Below are positions 1 through 7,592 of a stretch of DNA of 37,867 nucleotides, in pieces (position 1 is the stretch's first letter; each line of letters starts with the position of its first letter). The notes below the pieces were generated by a model. That model searched no databases. It had not been told where the DNA came from and saw only the letters and a program-made list of their open reading frames with translations. The stretch is from Phormidium willei BDU 130791 (GTDB taxonomy: Bacteria; Cyanobacteriota; Cyanobacteriia; Cyanobacteriales; Geitlerinemataceae). Made by a program: the position numbers and the translations under genes. Where the stretch lies: assembly GCA_001637315.1 (NCBI GenBank), contig LSZA01000031.1, forward strand, positions 1-37,867, given 5' to 3'.

Positions 1-100
1 GAATTTTACCATGCCTCCTTAACGCATTACCACAGTTTTGTGAAAATGTCAAGATTGCCGAGGTCGATATTTCGTGTTATCAACGATTAACTGTTGGCGA

Positions 101-373
101 TCAGTTGTCTTTCCAAAGTAGTCGCAGGGCAATGAAGGCAAACCCGAGGGCGGCTAAACCCTTGAGGATTTGGGTGGGTAGAAGTTCAGCGACGGCATCC
201 CCGGCAAGCACTCCGAGAAAACTCGCTAAAACTAAGGCTCCAGCGGTTCCGAAAAAGACAGCTTGAGGGGATTTAGAACTGCCACTGAGGGCGATCGCCG
301 CCAACTGACTTTTATCGCCAAGTTCTGAGAGAAAAACGGCAATAAAGGTTAATCCGAGTAAATCCCAATCCAT
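101..373 (-). CDS. UPF0016/GDT1 family half-protein (second of a split pair)
   Basis: This 90-residue membrane protein carries one ExGDK(S/T) signature (E-L-G-D-K-S near residues 17-22), the hallmark of the UPF0016/TMEM165/GDT1 family of Mn2+/Ca2+:H+ exporters. About three hydrophobic segments are visible. Full-length family members are about 200 residues with two such repeats, so this is one half. The other half is the next gene upstream on the same strand, 18 bases away, which suggests that the two are co-transcribed and assemble as a heteromer. In cyanobacteria the family exports manganese from cytoplasm to periplasm or thylakoid lumen (family knowledge). The substrate here is inferred. 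Start is an ATG. Confidence 0.85.
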   Translation of the reverse strand: MDWDLLGLTFIAVFLSELGDKSQLAAIALSGSSKSPQAVFFGTAGALVLASFLGVLAGDAVAELLPTQILKGLAALGFAFIALRLLWKDN

Positions 374-391
374 CGTTAATAGTCCTAAACA

Positions 392-745
392 TTAAAGGCT
401 TACCATTTCTCCGAGGAGGAGAATGGCAATAAACAAAAGAATGACAGCGGCAAAAGTTTCAATCGTGTCTTCCGAGACACGATTGGCGAGCCAACGCCCC
501 AAGAGAACCCCAATTAAACTGGTGGTAATTAGGGCTAAAGCGGCTCCTAAAAAGACAACCCAGGGTGCGTTCGACTCAGCGGTCATTAGCAGGGTAGTCA
601 GTTGAGTTTTATCCCCCATTTCCGCTAAAAAAATGGTGATAAAGGTCGAGCCAAAAATCCCGAGGATCGATTGAGAGGTTTTGCGCGTTGAGGGAGAAGT
701 ACGCTTGGGGCGGTCTTGGACTGGGGAAGGGGTGGGAGCTTTCAC
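392..745 (-). CDS. UPF0016/GDT1 family half-protein (first of a split pair)
   Basis: This 117-residue protein has a basic, Pro/Ser/Thr-rich N-terminal tail of about 28 residues, then three hydrophobic segments with the E-M-G-D-K-T motif near residues 42-47. That motif is the cation-binding signature of the UPF0016/GDT1 cation/proton exchangers. It is half the normal family length and sits directly upstream of a second half-length copy, so the pair most likely forms one transporter. The start is a GTG at 745; the frame is closed upstream by a stop with no better start between. Substrate (probably Mn2+) is inferred from the family. Confidence 0.85.
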   Translation of the reverse strand: MKAPTPSPVQDRPKRTSPSTRKTSQSILGIFGSTFITIFLAEMGDKTQLTTLLMTAESNAPWVVFLGAALALITTSLIGVLLGRWLANRVSEDTIETFAAVILLFIAILLLGEMVSL

Positions 746-812
746 AGATGCGGCGTGATAACAAACATCCTATTATTTTACATGGGGTTTGAGGGTTCAG
801 TCTCTAGGATCG

Positions 813-1193
813 TCAGCAATCGGCTTTGGGGCGCAAAATTCGCGGTTTGCCGACGGCGCGGTCAAAGCGTATCATCTCTAGGCTACGATCGCCGTAAATG
901 TCCTCGATATGCTCCCGACAGCAGTCAATGGCAAACTCATCGAGATCCTCGGGATCAATATCATAGCGCCGCTCATACTCTTGGGCGTCCACCCGACAGA
1001 AGTCAGGGCGTTTCTCATAAATGCCGCATTCTCGGGTATCGTGGTCATAATGCTTACACCAGCCATCGTCCTTGACCAGACTCAGGTAGAGCTCGAGTTC
1101 CTCGGGGGAAAGATACTCCTCTAAGTCGGGACGCTCTTCGGGGGCCAGATAACAGCAGGCGCCACAGTGTTTTACACATTGCCAGGTTGCCAC
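813..1193 (-). CDS. YkgJ-type cysteine-cluster protein
   Basis: A 126-residue acidic protein with an N-terminal cluster C-x3-C-x2-C-C (about residues 6-14) and further Cys residues in C-x-V-x and D-C-C contexts. This matches the YkgJ/UPF0153 family of predicted Zn/Fe-chelating proteins, whose function is unknown. The open frame extends upstream to a TTG at 1247, but I place the start at the GTG at 1193: a GGAG lies 8 bases before it, the protein then begins M-A-T-W as relatives do, and the extra segment merely translates a HIP1 palindrome. It is divergent from psb30. Confidence 0.85.
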   Translation of the reverse strand: MATWQCVKHCGACCYLAPEERPDLEEYLSPEELELYLSLVKDDGWCKHYDHDTRECGIYEKRPDFCRVDAQEYERRYDIDPEDLDEFAIDCCREHIEDIYGDRSLEMIRFDRAVGKPRILRPKADC

Positions 1194-1376
1194 GGTGGAA
1201 ACTCCAAGGGATGATAGGGGTGGGTCGTCAGGGGCGATCGCCCCCAAGGCTGACGGGACATGGATTTATACTTTTGTAAAGTTTCTTAAAATTTAGGACC
1301 CATCAGCCAGTAAGATATTAAACGGCATTTCCCGCGATTTGTAATTGACCCTGTTTTTTCTGTTTGAGAGGATTTT

Positions 1377-1508
1377 ATGGAAGCGTTAACATCAGCACTC
1401 ACGTCAATCAACTGGGAACCCATTTTCCAACTCACCTTTGTTGGTTTGATTCTCGTTTCGGGACCCGTGGTGATCTTTCTCCTCGCCTTCCGGGGTGGTG
1501 ATCTCTAA
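1377..1508 (+). CDS. psb30: Photosystem II reaction-centre protein Psb30 (Ycf12)
   Basis: This 43-residue single-span membrane protein is too short for most gene callers. After a short polar N-terminus it has a hydrophobic helix (about residues 18-38) and ends in F-R-G-G-D-L. The core [19 protein letters not shown] matches the Psb30/Ycf12 pattern (Q-L-x-x-I-x-x-x-x-x-G-P-x-x-I-x-L-L). Psb30 is a peripheral one-helix subunit of photosystem II, near cytochrome b559. A GAGAGGA ribosome-binding stretch precedes the ATG, and a rho-independent terminator follows about 40 bases after the stop, so it is probably monocistronic. Confidence 0.9.
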   Translation: MEALTSALTSINWEPIFQLTFVGLILVSGPVVIFLLAFRGGDL

Positions 1509-1546
1509 AGCGGGAGACATTGAGGATACTTTGAAACTCATCTCTT

Positions 1547-1570
1547 AAGCCCGATCGCCATCGGGCTTTT
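1547..1570 (+). terminator. Rho-independent terminator of psb30
   Basis: An 8-bp perfect stem (AAGCCCGA/TCGGGCTT) with a 6-base loop is followed by a short T run. It lies about 40 bases after the psb30 stop and just before the 3' end of the convergent recJ gene. Confidence 0.85.
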
Positions 1571-1603
1571 CGCCAATTGATTCCCTGATTTGGGACAACC
1601 GCA

Positions 1604-3688
1604 TTAAGACGACGAGCCATTTAACACCGCCAGGGCTGCTTTTATTAAATCGTAAAATCGCCGTTCTCGCACATCGACATAGCGAGCCTTATCCCGTGAG
1701 GTTCCCAGCAGGCCCATTTGGCTACCCTGATTCACCGCCAAGACTTGACCGCGATCGTTGCGAATGCGGAGTTCCTTGGTTTCCCCATGAGGGTAGAGGC
1801 CACAGAAATAGACTCGATTTTGGTACTCAAACCGCTGTAGGGTGTCCCCAGCCTCAGTCACCGCCTCCTCAGCCTTCGCCGAAGCCGCCTCCGTTGACTC
1901 AATCACCGTGGCCTCAGGAATCTCCGCCTCACTCCTCCGAGACTCCCAAACCACGCCCTCAGGACAACGGGCGCCAACCACCTCTAACTGGAGCGAAACC
2001 TGTCCTTGCCACTCATTCTCCCCCAGTTTGTAGGCTAAATCTAAGGGACTCGGTAACGGGAAATACTCACCCCAACGCCAGGCGATCGCCCCAATCGACG
2101 TCTCAGAGTCGCCTTGAGCCAATTCTAGCTTTAGATGGCCCTTCCCCACCGTTTTCTGGTTCAAAACCCGCACCTGAGACGAATAAAACACCGGCGTGGG
2201 ATTGCCAATTCCAAAAGGTTGCAGTTGTTCAACCTCCTCAAACCGCTGCAAATCGAGATCCTCGAACTCCAACTCCCCACTCAGTCGAACCAACGGTTTA
2301 AGATGTTCCGGTTGCAAGCATTGACAGGCGAACTCACTCAACCGCTGACGAAAGGCCTCTAAATTGGCTTCCGGGAGCGAAAAGCCCCCAGCCGCCGGAT
2401 GTCCCCCATACTTGGTCAGTAAATCTCCGCAATAGTCCAAAGCCTCAAACACATTAAATTCAGGAATCCCCCGGGCCGAACCCCGCACCTGTTGTAATTC
2501 CTCATCTTCATAGGTGCAGATAAACACCGGAACCCCGTAGCGTTCCACCAAACGGGAGGCGACAATGCCAATTACCCCATGATGCCAGTTGGCTTGCAAG
2601 GGAACCAGAACCCGCGTCTCGGGGAGGGTATCGCGCAACGAATCACTCCAGGCGATCGCCTCCCGTTCAATCTCCTCACACATCTCCTGGCGGGTGCGGT
2701 TAATCTGTTCACATTGCATGGCCCGTTCCAAGGCGATCCCCTCGTCATCCGTCGACAACAACTCAATCACCAACTGGGGATCCCCAATGCGCCCCACGGC
2801 ATTAATACGAGGACCGAGGCGGAAACCAATGGCATCAGGTTTTAGGGGTTTTTTGCCATTTTCCCCTGATCCCGACACCTGCACGAGCGCCTGAATGCCC
2901 GGAATTTGCGAATTTGCCAGGAGGTGCAACCCCTGTAAAACCCAATAGCGGTTGACGCCGATGAGGGGGGCCAAATCGGCGATCGTTCCCAACGTCAGCA
3001 GTTCCAACATAGGAAGTCGGAACGCATCCCCCTGTCCAAAATGTTCTCCGAGGTGCATGGCCAACATATAGGCCACCCCCACCCCCGCCATCCCGCGATA
3101 GGGAGAGTTCTCTGGCGCCATTTTGGGGTTAAGAATGGAACTAGCGGGAGGAATCACCTCGGGCAAATCATGGTGATCGGTAATAATCACCTCCATCCCC
3201 AATTCTCGGGCTTCCTCAACCGGTCCATAGGCGCTAATGCCATTATCGACGGTAATAATCAACCCCACCCCCGCCTCCGCAAACTCATTCACGAGGCGGG
3301 AGTTAATGCCATAGCCATCGCTCATGCGGCTGGGAATCGCATAATCGACCTTGGCTCCTAAATGTCCCAAAGCCCGCAACAGCAGGGCGGTACTGGTCAT
3401 CCCATCGGCATCATAATCTCCACAAATGGCGATCGCCCGTTCCGTCTCAATCATTTCCACAATCAGATCGAGACTAAGGGCTAAATCGGGGAAATCCTGA
3501 AGAGGTGGCGGCAGTTCCAGGCTGTCAGGTTCCAGGAAAATCCGAGCCATCTCAGGACTCTCGAAGCCCCGTTCCATGAGAATTTGGGCAATCAGGGGAG
3601 AGACATTGAGAGACTCAGCCAGAGATTGGATCTCAGCTTCAGGGAGATCTGCCAGAATCCAGCGTTGGTTAGGGAGATTAGGACGCAC
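1604..3688 (-). CDS. recJ: Single-stranded-DNA-specific exonuclease RecJ
   Basis: A 694-residue DHH-family 5'-3' exonuclease that digests single-stranded DNA in recombination and mismatch repair. Visible motifs are G-D-Y-D-A-D-G (90-96), V-D-N-G-I-S (about 147-152), the D-H-H triad (171-173) and the DHHA1 signature G-G-H-P-A-A-G-G-F (about residue 430), in the order expected for RecJ with its OB-fold region after. About 130 extra C-terminal residues, beginning with an Ala/Glu-rich linker, follow the canonical core. Start is a GTG at 3688 with no strong ribosome-binding site. It converges on psb30 and diverges from the LRR gene. Confidence 0.95.
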   Translation of the reverse strand: MRPNLPNQRWILADLPEAEIQSLAESLNVSPLIAQILMERGFESPEMARIFLEPDSLELPPPLQDFPDLALSLDLIVEMIETERAIAICGDYDADGMTSTALLLRALGHLGAKVDYAIPSRMSDGYGINSRLVNEFAEAGVGLIITVDNGISAYGPVEEARELGMEVIITDHHDLPEVIPPASSILNPKMAPENSPYRGMAGVGVAYMLAMHLGEHFGQGDAFRLPMLELLTLGTIADLAPLIGVNRYWVLQGLHLLANSQIPGIQALVQVSGSGENGKKPLKPDAIGFRLGPRINAVGRIGDPQLVIELLSTDDEGIALERAMQCEQINRTRQEMCEEIEREAIAWSDSLRDTLPETRVLVPLQANWHHGVIGIVASRLVERYGVPVFICTYEDEELQQVRGSARGIPEFNVFEALDYCGDLLTKYGGHPAAGGFSLPEANLEAFRQRLSEFACQCLQPEHLKPLVRLSGELEFEDLDLQRFEEVEQLQPFGIGNPTPVFYSSQVRVLNQKTVGKGHLKLELAQGDSETSIGAIAWRWGEYFPLPSPLDLAYKLGENEWQGQVSLQLEVVGARCPEGVVWESRRSEAEIPEATVIESTEAASAKAEEAVTEAGDTLQRFEYQNRVYFCGLYPHGETKELRIRNDRGQVLAVNQGSQMGLLGTSRDKARYVDVRERRFYDLIKAALAVLNGSSS

Positions 3689-3798
3689 GGAGATTGAGAA
3701 CCAGTAGTAGCAAGAGCGTGTTTTCAGTGTCTGTCCTGGGGGCAGACTTTGGCAAGGGGCGAAGCTAGAATTGAGGGAACTTTAAGGACGTAACGGCG

Positions 3799-4323
3799 AT
3801 GGAGAATAGCGTTGAGGCCCGAGTTGAGGCGATGAAAGCGGCGGGGCGGGACACCCTGAATTTGCATGGGTTAGGCTTGCAGGAGGTTCCCGAGGTGCTG
3901 TTGGAGTTCCCGGAATTGGCGGGATTGAATCTTTCGGGGAATCGCCTGACAGAGATTCCTGAGTTGATTGGCGAATTCTCGAAGTTGCGTCTGTTGTACG
4001 CGGCTCGCAATCAGATTACAGCCATTCCTCCCTGTTTGAGCCGCCTTCCCCGATTATCAGGGTTGGAGTTGTCGAATAATCAGATTCGCGAGATTCCTGG
4101 GTTTATGGCCCAGATGCAGAGTTTATCAATGTTGGAGTTAACGGGAAATCAGATTCGCGAGATTCCCGAGTTTATGGTGCATCTGCCGCGATTGTTCCGG
4201 CTGAATGTTGGGGAGAATCCCCTGGAATGTCCGCCATTGCAGGTTTGTGAGCAGGGGCTGACGGCGATTCGGGAGTATTATCAGAGTCTATCCTCCTGTG
4301 ACCCCTCAGCTTCGCGTTATTGA
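3799..4323 (+). CDS. Leucine-rich-repeat protein, Roco-like LRR domain only
   Basis: A 174-residue protein made almost wholly of five to six 23-residue leucine-rich repeats (L-x-L-x-x-N-x-I/L-x-E-I-P pattern). Two successive repeats share a 20-base identical stretch at 4078-4097 and 4147-4166, exactly 69 bases apart, showing recent repeat duplication. The C-terminus (N-P-L-E-C-P-P-L-Q-V-C, then A-I-R-E-Y-Y) resembles the junction that leads into the Roc GTPase in cyanobacterial Roco proteins, but the protein stops there. It could be a stand-alone interaction module or the remnant of a larger gene. AAGGA precedes the ATG by about 10 bases. Cellular role unknown. Confidence 0.8.
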   Translation: MENSVEARVEAMKAAGRDTLNLHGLGLQEVPEVLLEFPELAGLNLSGNRLTEIPELIGEFSKLRLLYAARNQITAIPPCLSRLPRLSGLELSNNQIREIPGFMAQMQSLSMLELTGNQIREIPEFMVHLPRLFRLNVGENPLECPPLQVCEQGLTAIREYYQSLSSCDPSASRY

Positions 4324-4446
4324 CCAGCCACAATTTCATCAATAGCACCCTCTTTTGCGATACACTGGAAGATCCTTGCTTCAGTGCCACTCAGTCATGA
4401 GTGAGACACGGAAGCCACTCCGACCACAAGGACTTCACAACGGCGA

Positions 4447-4782
4447 ATGAAAGAGTTTATCTACGAAACCATGTACATCCTGCGCCCTGACATCGGCGAA
4501 GAGCGCACGGATGCGGAAATCGACAAATATCGCAATATTTTGCTCGAAAACGGCGCGGAAGACCTCGATGTTCAACATCGTGGCAAACGTCGCTTAGCCT
4601 ACGACATCCTTAAACATCGGGATGGCGTCTATGTGCAAATGAACTACAAGGCTCCCGGCGCCTCCATCGCAGTCATGGAAAAAGCGATGAAATTCTCCGA
4701 TGATGTCCTGCGCTATCTCACCATCAAGCAACCGGTGCAACAGCCGGATGCCGATGACGAAGACGGCGACGAAGAAGAGTAA
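4447..4782 (+). CDS. rpsF: 30S ribosomal protein S6
   Basis: A 111-residue protein whose N-terminus ([10 protein letters not shown]) and central G-K-R-R-L-A-Y-D-I motif are diagnostic of S6, which binds 16S rRNA together with S18. The last 12 residues are almost all Asp/Glu, an acidic tail like those of other bacterial S6 proteins. In many bacteria rpsF neighbours ssb and rpsR; here it is followed on the same strand by rplU and rpmA instead. Confidence 0.96.
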   Translation: MKEFIYETMYILRPDIGEERTDAEIDKYRNILLENGAEDLDVQHRGKRRLAYDILKHRDGVYVQMNYKAPGASIAVMEKAMKFSDDVLRYLTIKQPVQQPDADDEDGDEEE

Positions 4783-4798
4783 ACCAGCGCCGAGAAAC

Positions 4799-4828
4799 TT
4801 GACAGCCCCTACACCCACGGGTGACAAT
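4799..4828 (+). promoter_or_regulatory. Candidate sigma-70-type promoter for rplU-rpmA
   Basis: A consensus -35 box TTGACA (4799-4804) is followed after 18 bases by GACAAT (4823-4828), four of six matches to the -10 consensus. It lies in the 164-base gap between rpsF and rplU. This rests on sequence pattern only. Confidence 0.35.
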
Positions 4829-4946
4829 CAGGGGTTTGGTTTTGTGTCACGGCTCGGAACGGGTGATGAAAACGCCAAATCGACGCCAACTCGACCTAAC
4901 CGGCGAATTTTGGCTACCCCTACGGCATAGTTTTGAGGACAGTTGA

Positions 4947-5375
4947 ATGACTTACGCAATTATTGAAACCAGCGGAACGCAAATCATGGTAGAACCCGGT
5001 CGGTTCTATGATGTGAACCTACTCGATGCGGCTCCTGGAGACGAAATCACCATCGATAAGGTGCTGTTTATCCGCAATGAAGACGATGCTCACGTCGGTC
5101 AACCCTGGGTTGAAGGCGCAACGGTTCGGGGGACGGTGCTGCAACACCTCCGGGGTCGTAAGGTCATCGTCTATAAGATGCAGCCGAAGAAGAAAACCCG
5201 CAAAAAACGGGGACATCGCCAAGAACTCACCCGTTTGGCAATTTCGAGCATTTCGGTCAATGGTACGGTGTTAGCGGAGGCTGAAATCCCCGCTCCCCGT
5301 AGCTTAGATTTGGAACCGGCCACGACCGATGAACCGGCTGAGGTGGCTGAAATGGTCTCGGCTGAGGCAGAATAG
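4947..5375 (+). CDS. rplU: 50S ribosomal protein L21
   Basis: A 142-residue L21: the N-terminal beta-barrel (Y-A-I-I-E-T-S-G-T-Q) and the basic K-K-K-T-R-K-K-R-G-H-R-Q segment are the family signature. About 35 residues beyond the usual bacterial end form an acidic, Ala/Glu-rich extension. L21 binds 23S rRNA near L20. The gene is followed 98 bases later by rpmA, the normal rplU-rpmA arrangement. Confidence 0.96.
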   Translation: MTYAIIETSGTQIMVEPGRFYDVNLLDAAPGDEITIDKVLFIRNEDDAHVGQPWVEGATVRGTVLQHLRGRKVIVYKMQPKKKTRKKRGHRQELTRLAISSISVNGTVLAEAEIPAPRSLDLEPATTDEPAEVAEMVSAEAE

Positions 5376-5419
5376 AGGTTTGTGGGGGTAGCCGTCGTGT
5401 CTGCTTCGACTCCCCCCAG

Positions 5420-5435
5420 ACGGTGAACTCACCGT
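5420..5435 (+). other. Small hairpin between rplU and rpmA
   Basis: A perfect 6-bp stem ACGGTG/CACCGT with an AACT loop sits about 40 bases before the rpmA start. No T run follows, so it is not a terminator. It may be an RNA processing or stability element (inference). Confidence 0.4.
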
Positions 5436-5473
5436 TGGAACATCATTGAATGTAGCGTGGAGATTTTTAAATC

Positions 5474-5737
5474 ATGGCTCACAAGAAAGGAACCGGTAGT
5501 ACAAGAAACGGTCGCGACTCTAATTCTCAGCGATTGGGTGTGAAACGCTATGGCGGTGAAGTCGTCACGGCGGGAAATATCCTGGTTCGTCAGCGTGGTA
5601 CTAAAATCCATCCTGGTACGAATGTCGGTTTGGGTAAGGATGACACTCTGTTTGCTCTGATTGACGGGATTGTCACCTTTGAGCATAAAACCCGCAGCCG
5701 TAAGAAGGTGAGCGTTTATGCTCCTTCTGATGCTTAG
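5474..5737 (+). CDS. rpmA: 50S ribosomal protein L27
   Basis: An 87-residue L27 starting [16 protein letters not shown], the classical sequence whose N-terminal tail reaches the peptidyl-transferase centre. There is no Firmicutes-type cleavable N-terminal extension. It is the second gene of rplU-rpmA, with a strong terminator about 65 bases after the stop. Confidence 0.97.
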   Translation: MAHKKGTGSTRNGRDSNSQRLGVKRYGGEVVTAGNILVRQRGTKIHPGTNVGLGKDDTLFALIDGIVTFEHKTRSRKKVSVYAPSDA

Positions 5738-5803
5738 GGATAGACGGATTTGAATCAGTCCATCCCCGGTACAATTCTGGCTCGGCTGGCTCTAGTCTAA
5801 TTC

Positions 5804-5843
5804 AGCAGTGCGTTTTCTTCTGAGAACGTGCTGCTTGTTTTTT
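5804..5843 (+). terminator. Rho-independent terminator after rpmA
   Basis: A 14-bp stem, fully paired when G-U pairs are allowed (from AGCAGTGCG to CGTGCTGCT), has a 4-base loop and is followed by TGTTTTTT. It ends the rplU-rpmA unit. Confidence 0.9.
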
Positions 5844-5856
5844 AGACGTTTGGGGC

Positions 5857-5935
5857 GATTCGGGCAAGGAATGATGCGTTTGGACCGATTCGGGCAAGAT
5901 TCCCGCAAGAATGATGCGTTCGGGCAAGTTTGATG
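5857..5935. repeat. Degenerate short tandem repeats
   Basis: Three imperfect units carry the words CGATTCGGGCAAG (twice, and a shorter CGGGCAAG) and AATGATGCGTT (twice). Unit length varies from about 25 to 37 bases. No protein is supported here. This lies in the 346-base gene-free stretch 5738-6083 together with the rpmA terminator and a heptamer array. Confidence 0.6.
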
Positions 5936-5990
5936 CGAGCGGTCAAGGCCCAACCCGTTATCTGCGCCCGGACGCATCCTACCATTTACC

Positions 5991-6026
5991 CCCTGTTCCG
6001 GTGTTCCCTATTCCCTGTTCCCTTCC
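5991..6026. repeat. Heptamer repeat array (TTCCCTA/TTCCCTG type)
   Basis: About four to five units of CCCTGTT/CCCTATT/CCGGTGTT occur in tandem. This belongs to a family also seen near 8207, 14819, 22311 and 30555 in this window. Confidence 0.7.
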
Positions 6027-6164
6027 TCTTGTCACAAAACGATCGCTAAGTTTGTATTTGCCGATACTAAAATTTGGCAAAGTTTGCTAAAACTATTTCA
6101 GCTTGACCACAACACACCACAATGGTCCCTCTCTCAGAGCTGGGACAAGGAGATACCAAGCGTT

Positions 6165-6638
6165 ATGGATTGCCGTCACATTCGCTTCTGCTCCCGCAAG
6201 TCGGAGATTGATTTCACGCAACTTAAGTCTTTATTTGAACTCTCAGCATTTTGGGCCGCCGATCGCAGTTTTGAGGACTGGAAAATCGCCATCGAGAATA
6301 GTGTCCCGACGATTACCGTCTGGGATGGCGATCGCCTGATTGGCTTCTCTCGCGCCACCTCTGATGGGGTCTTCCGGGCTACCATCTGGGATGTGGTCAT
6401 TCACCCGGAATATCGCGGTGTGGGCCTCGGACGCAAGATGGTCGAAACCCTTTTGAGTCATCCCCACATGAACCGGGTTGAACGAGTCTATCTTATGACC
6501 ACTCATCAGCAGCGGTTCTACGAACGCATTGGCTTTGAGGAAAACCAAACCACCACCATGGTTCTACAAAACCAACTCATTCTGACTCAGTTTCCGGGGG
6601 TGGAGGAACCTGTTGTAGCCGGTATTGAAGCCGACTAA
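6165..6638 (+). CDS. GNAT-family N-acetyltransferase, Ycf52-like
   Basis: A 157-residue GNAT acyltransferase. The acetyl-CoA pyrophosphate-binding motif is visible as Y-R-G-V-G-L-G-R (83-90), preceded by the strand D-V-V-I-H-P and followed by F-Y-E-R-I-G-F typical of the GNAT C-terminus. The segment G-F-S-R-A-T-S-D-x-x-F-x-A-T-I-W-D-V-V resembles the plastid/cyanobacterial Ycf52 group; the substrate is unknown. The frame is open upstream to a TTG at 6084, but I chose the ATG at 6165, preceded by AAGGAG at about 12 bases. Its last 62 bases overlap the 3' end of the opposing kinase-like gene. Confidence 0.85.
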   Translation: MDCRHIRFCSRKSEIDFTQLKSLFELSAFWAADRSFEDWKIAIENSVPTITVWDGDRLIGFSRATSDGVFRATIWDVVIHPEYRGVGLGRKMVETLLSHPHMNRVERVYLMTTHQQRFYERIGFEENQTTTMVLQNQLILTQFPGVEEPVVAGIEAD

Positions 6639-7515
6639 GCCAACCGGAATCGGCATCGGGAGGCGGTTGGAGAATCTCTAACTGACCTCCCATGATGTCG
6701 AGTAGGGTATAGTCCACGAGCCAACTTAACCCCGCTGAGAGGTGGGGTAAGTCGGTGGCAGAGACGGGGATTTTTGGCTCGGGAGGGGGCGATCGCAACT
6801 GTTCGACGGGTTCATTCCAAAGATCTAAAGGACAGGGAGAATCCAGCCAAATATAGACCTGATTCTGCCCTTCGACCGAGGACGATAGGCGTAAACCGCC
6901 TTCACTCATCCGATCCACGACGGCCATGATTTGATGTAACAACACTTGCAACAGAGGTTTGTAATCGGCCTGTACCCACAGATCCCCGGCTGGCATTTGC
7001 ACGTCATAGTGATAGTTACGGTTCGCCACTTGCATGGCGGAGAGTTCCCGGACTTCCTCGAACACATCATAGAGGCGCACGGGTTCGACTTTCAGCGGCG
7101 ATCGCCCCTGTTCGGCCCGCGCTACCTTGAGGACGATATCCAGCATCTCCACCATTTTTAGGGAATACTCATGAGCGCGACTGAGAAAATCTCGTTCTTC
7201 CTCTTGGTCTTCACATAAATCATTCAAAATGAGTTGATGAGTGCCAATTAAGCCACTCAGGGGCGATCGCAATTCATGAGATATCCGCGCCAAAAACCCC
7301 CCTTTAAAGCGACACATCTCTTGAGTTAGATGAATTTGCAAGGTTAGCTCTTCGAGACGCTGTAGCATCGACTGGCGCTCATCATCAAGGCGATCGCATC
7401 GCTCAACCAACGCCGCCACTCGTTGACGAAGTTGGGGATCAGCAATTTGGGCTAACTCCGCCTCAGTTAGAGTGACATCATTCGTCTGAGACAAATCCAG
7501 GTGATCTAAGGTCAT
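6577..7515 (-). CDS. Histidine-kinase-like protein without a recognisable ATP site
   Basis: A 312-residue soluble protein. Residues 25-66 form a probable coiled coil, and residues 70-140 are a HisKA dimerisation domain with the phospho-acceptor H80 in F-L-A-R-I-S-H-E-L-R-S-P-L. The rest occupies the place of the HATPase domain, but the N box is changed (L-H-Q-I-M-A-V-V-D-R where an Asn is expected) and no G1 (D-x-G-x-G) or G2 glycine motif can be found. It may be a pseudokinase or a phosphotransfer/scaffold partner. No transmembrane or response-regulator domain is present. It is last in a co-directional run after tsaC, and its 3' end overlaps the GNAT gene by 62 bases. Confidence 0.75.
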   Translation of the reverse strand: MTLDHLDLSQTNDVTLTEAELAQIADPQLRQRVAALVERCDRLDDERQSMLQRLEELTLQIHLTQEMCRFKGGFLARISHELRSPLSGLIGTHQLILNDLCEDQEEERDFLSRAHEYSLKMVEMLDIVLKVARAEQGRSPLKVEPVRLYDVFEEVRELSAMQVANRNYHYDVQMPAGDLWVQADYKPLLQVLLHQIMAVVDRMSEGGLRLSSSVEGQNQVYIWLDSPCPLDLWNEPVEQLRSPPPEPKIPVSATDLPHLSAGLSWLVDYTLLDIMGGQLEILQPPPDADSGWLSRLQYRLQQVPPPPETESE

Positions 7516-7592
7516 GCCAGTTTTTAAGCGTCTTCTCGATTAACTGTCTCCAGCCCCCAGCTTAACAGTCTCATCAGTGGATAGGTTAACCT

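Noticed and set aside
1-100. A gene fragment at the left edge
   Set aside because: No frame with family resemblance; the stretch is AT-rich 3' flank of the split exporter.
716-1124. Open frames on the plus strand opposite the cysteine-cluster gene
   Set aside because: They lie antisense to a gene with clear family motifs and show no recognisable protein.
1696-2301. 201-codon plus-strand frame inside recJ
   Set aside because: Pro/Ser/Arg-rich antisense translation of recJ; no ribosome-binding site or family resemblance.
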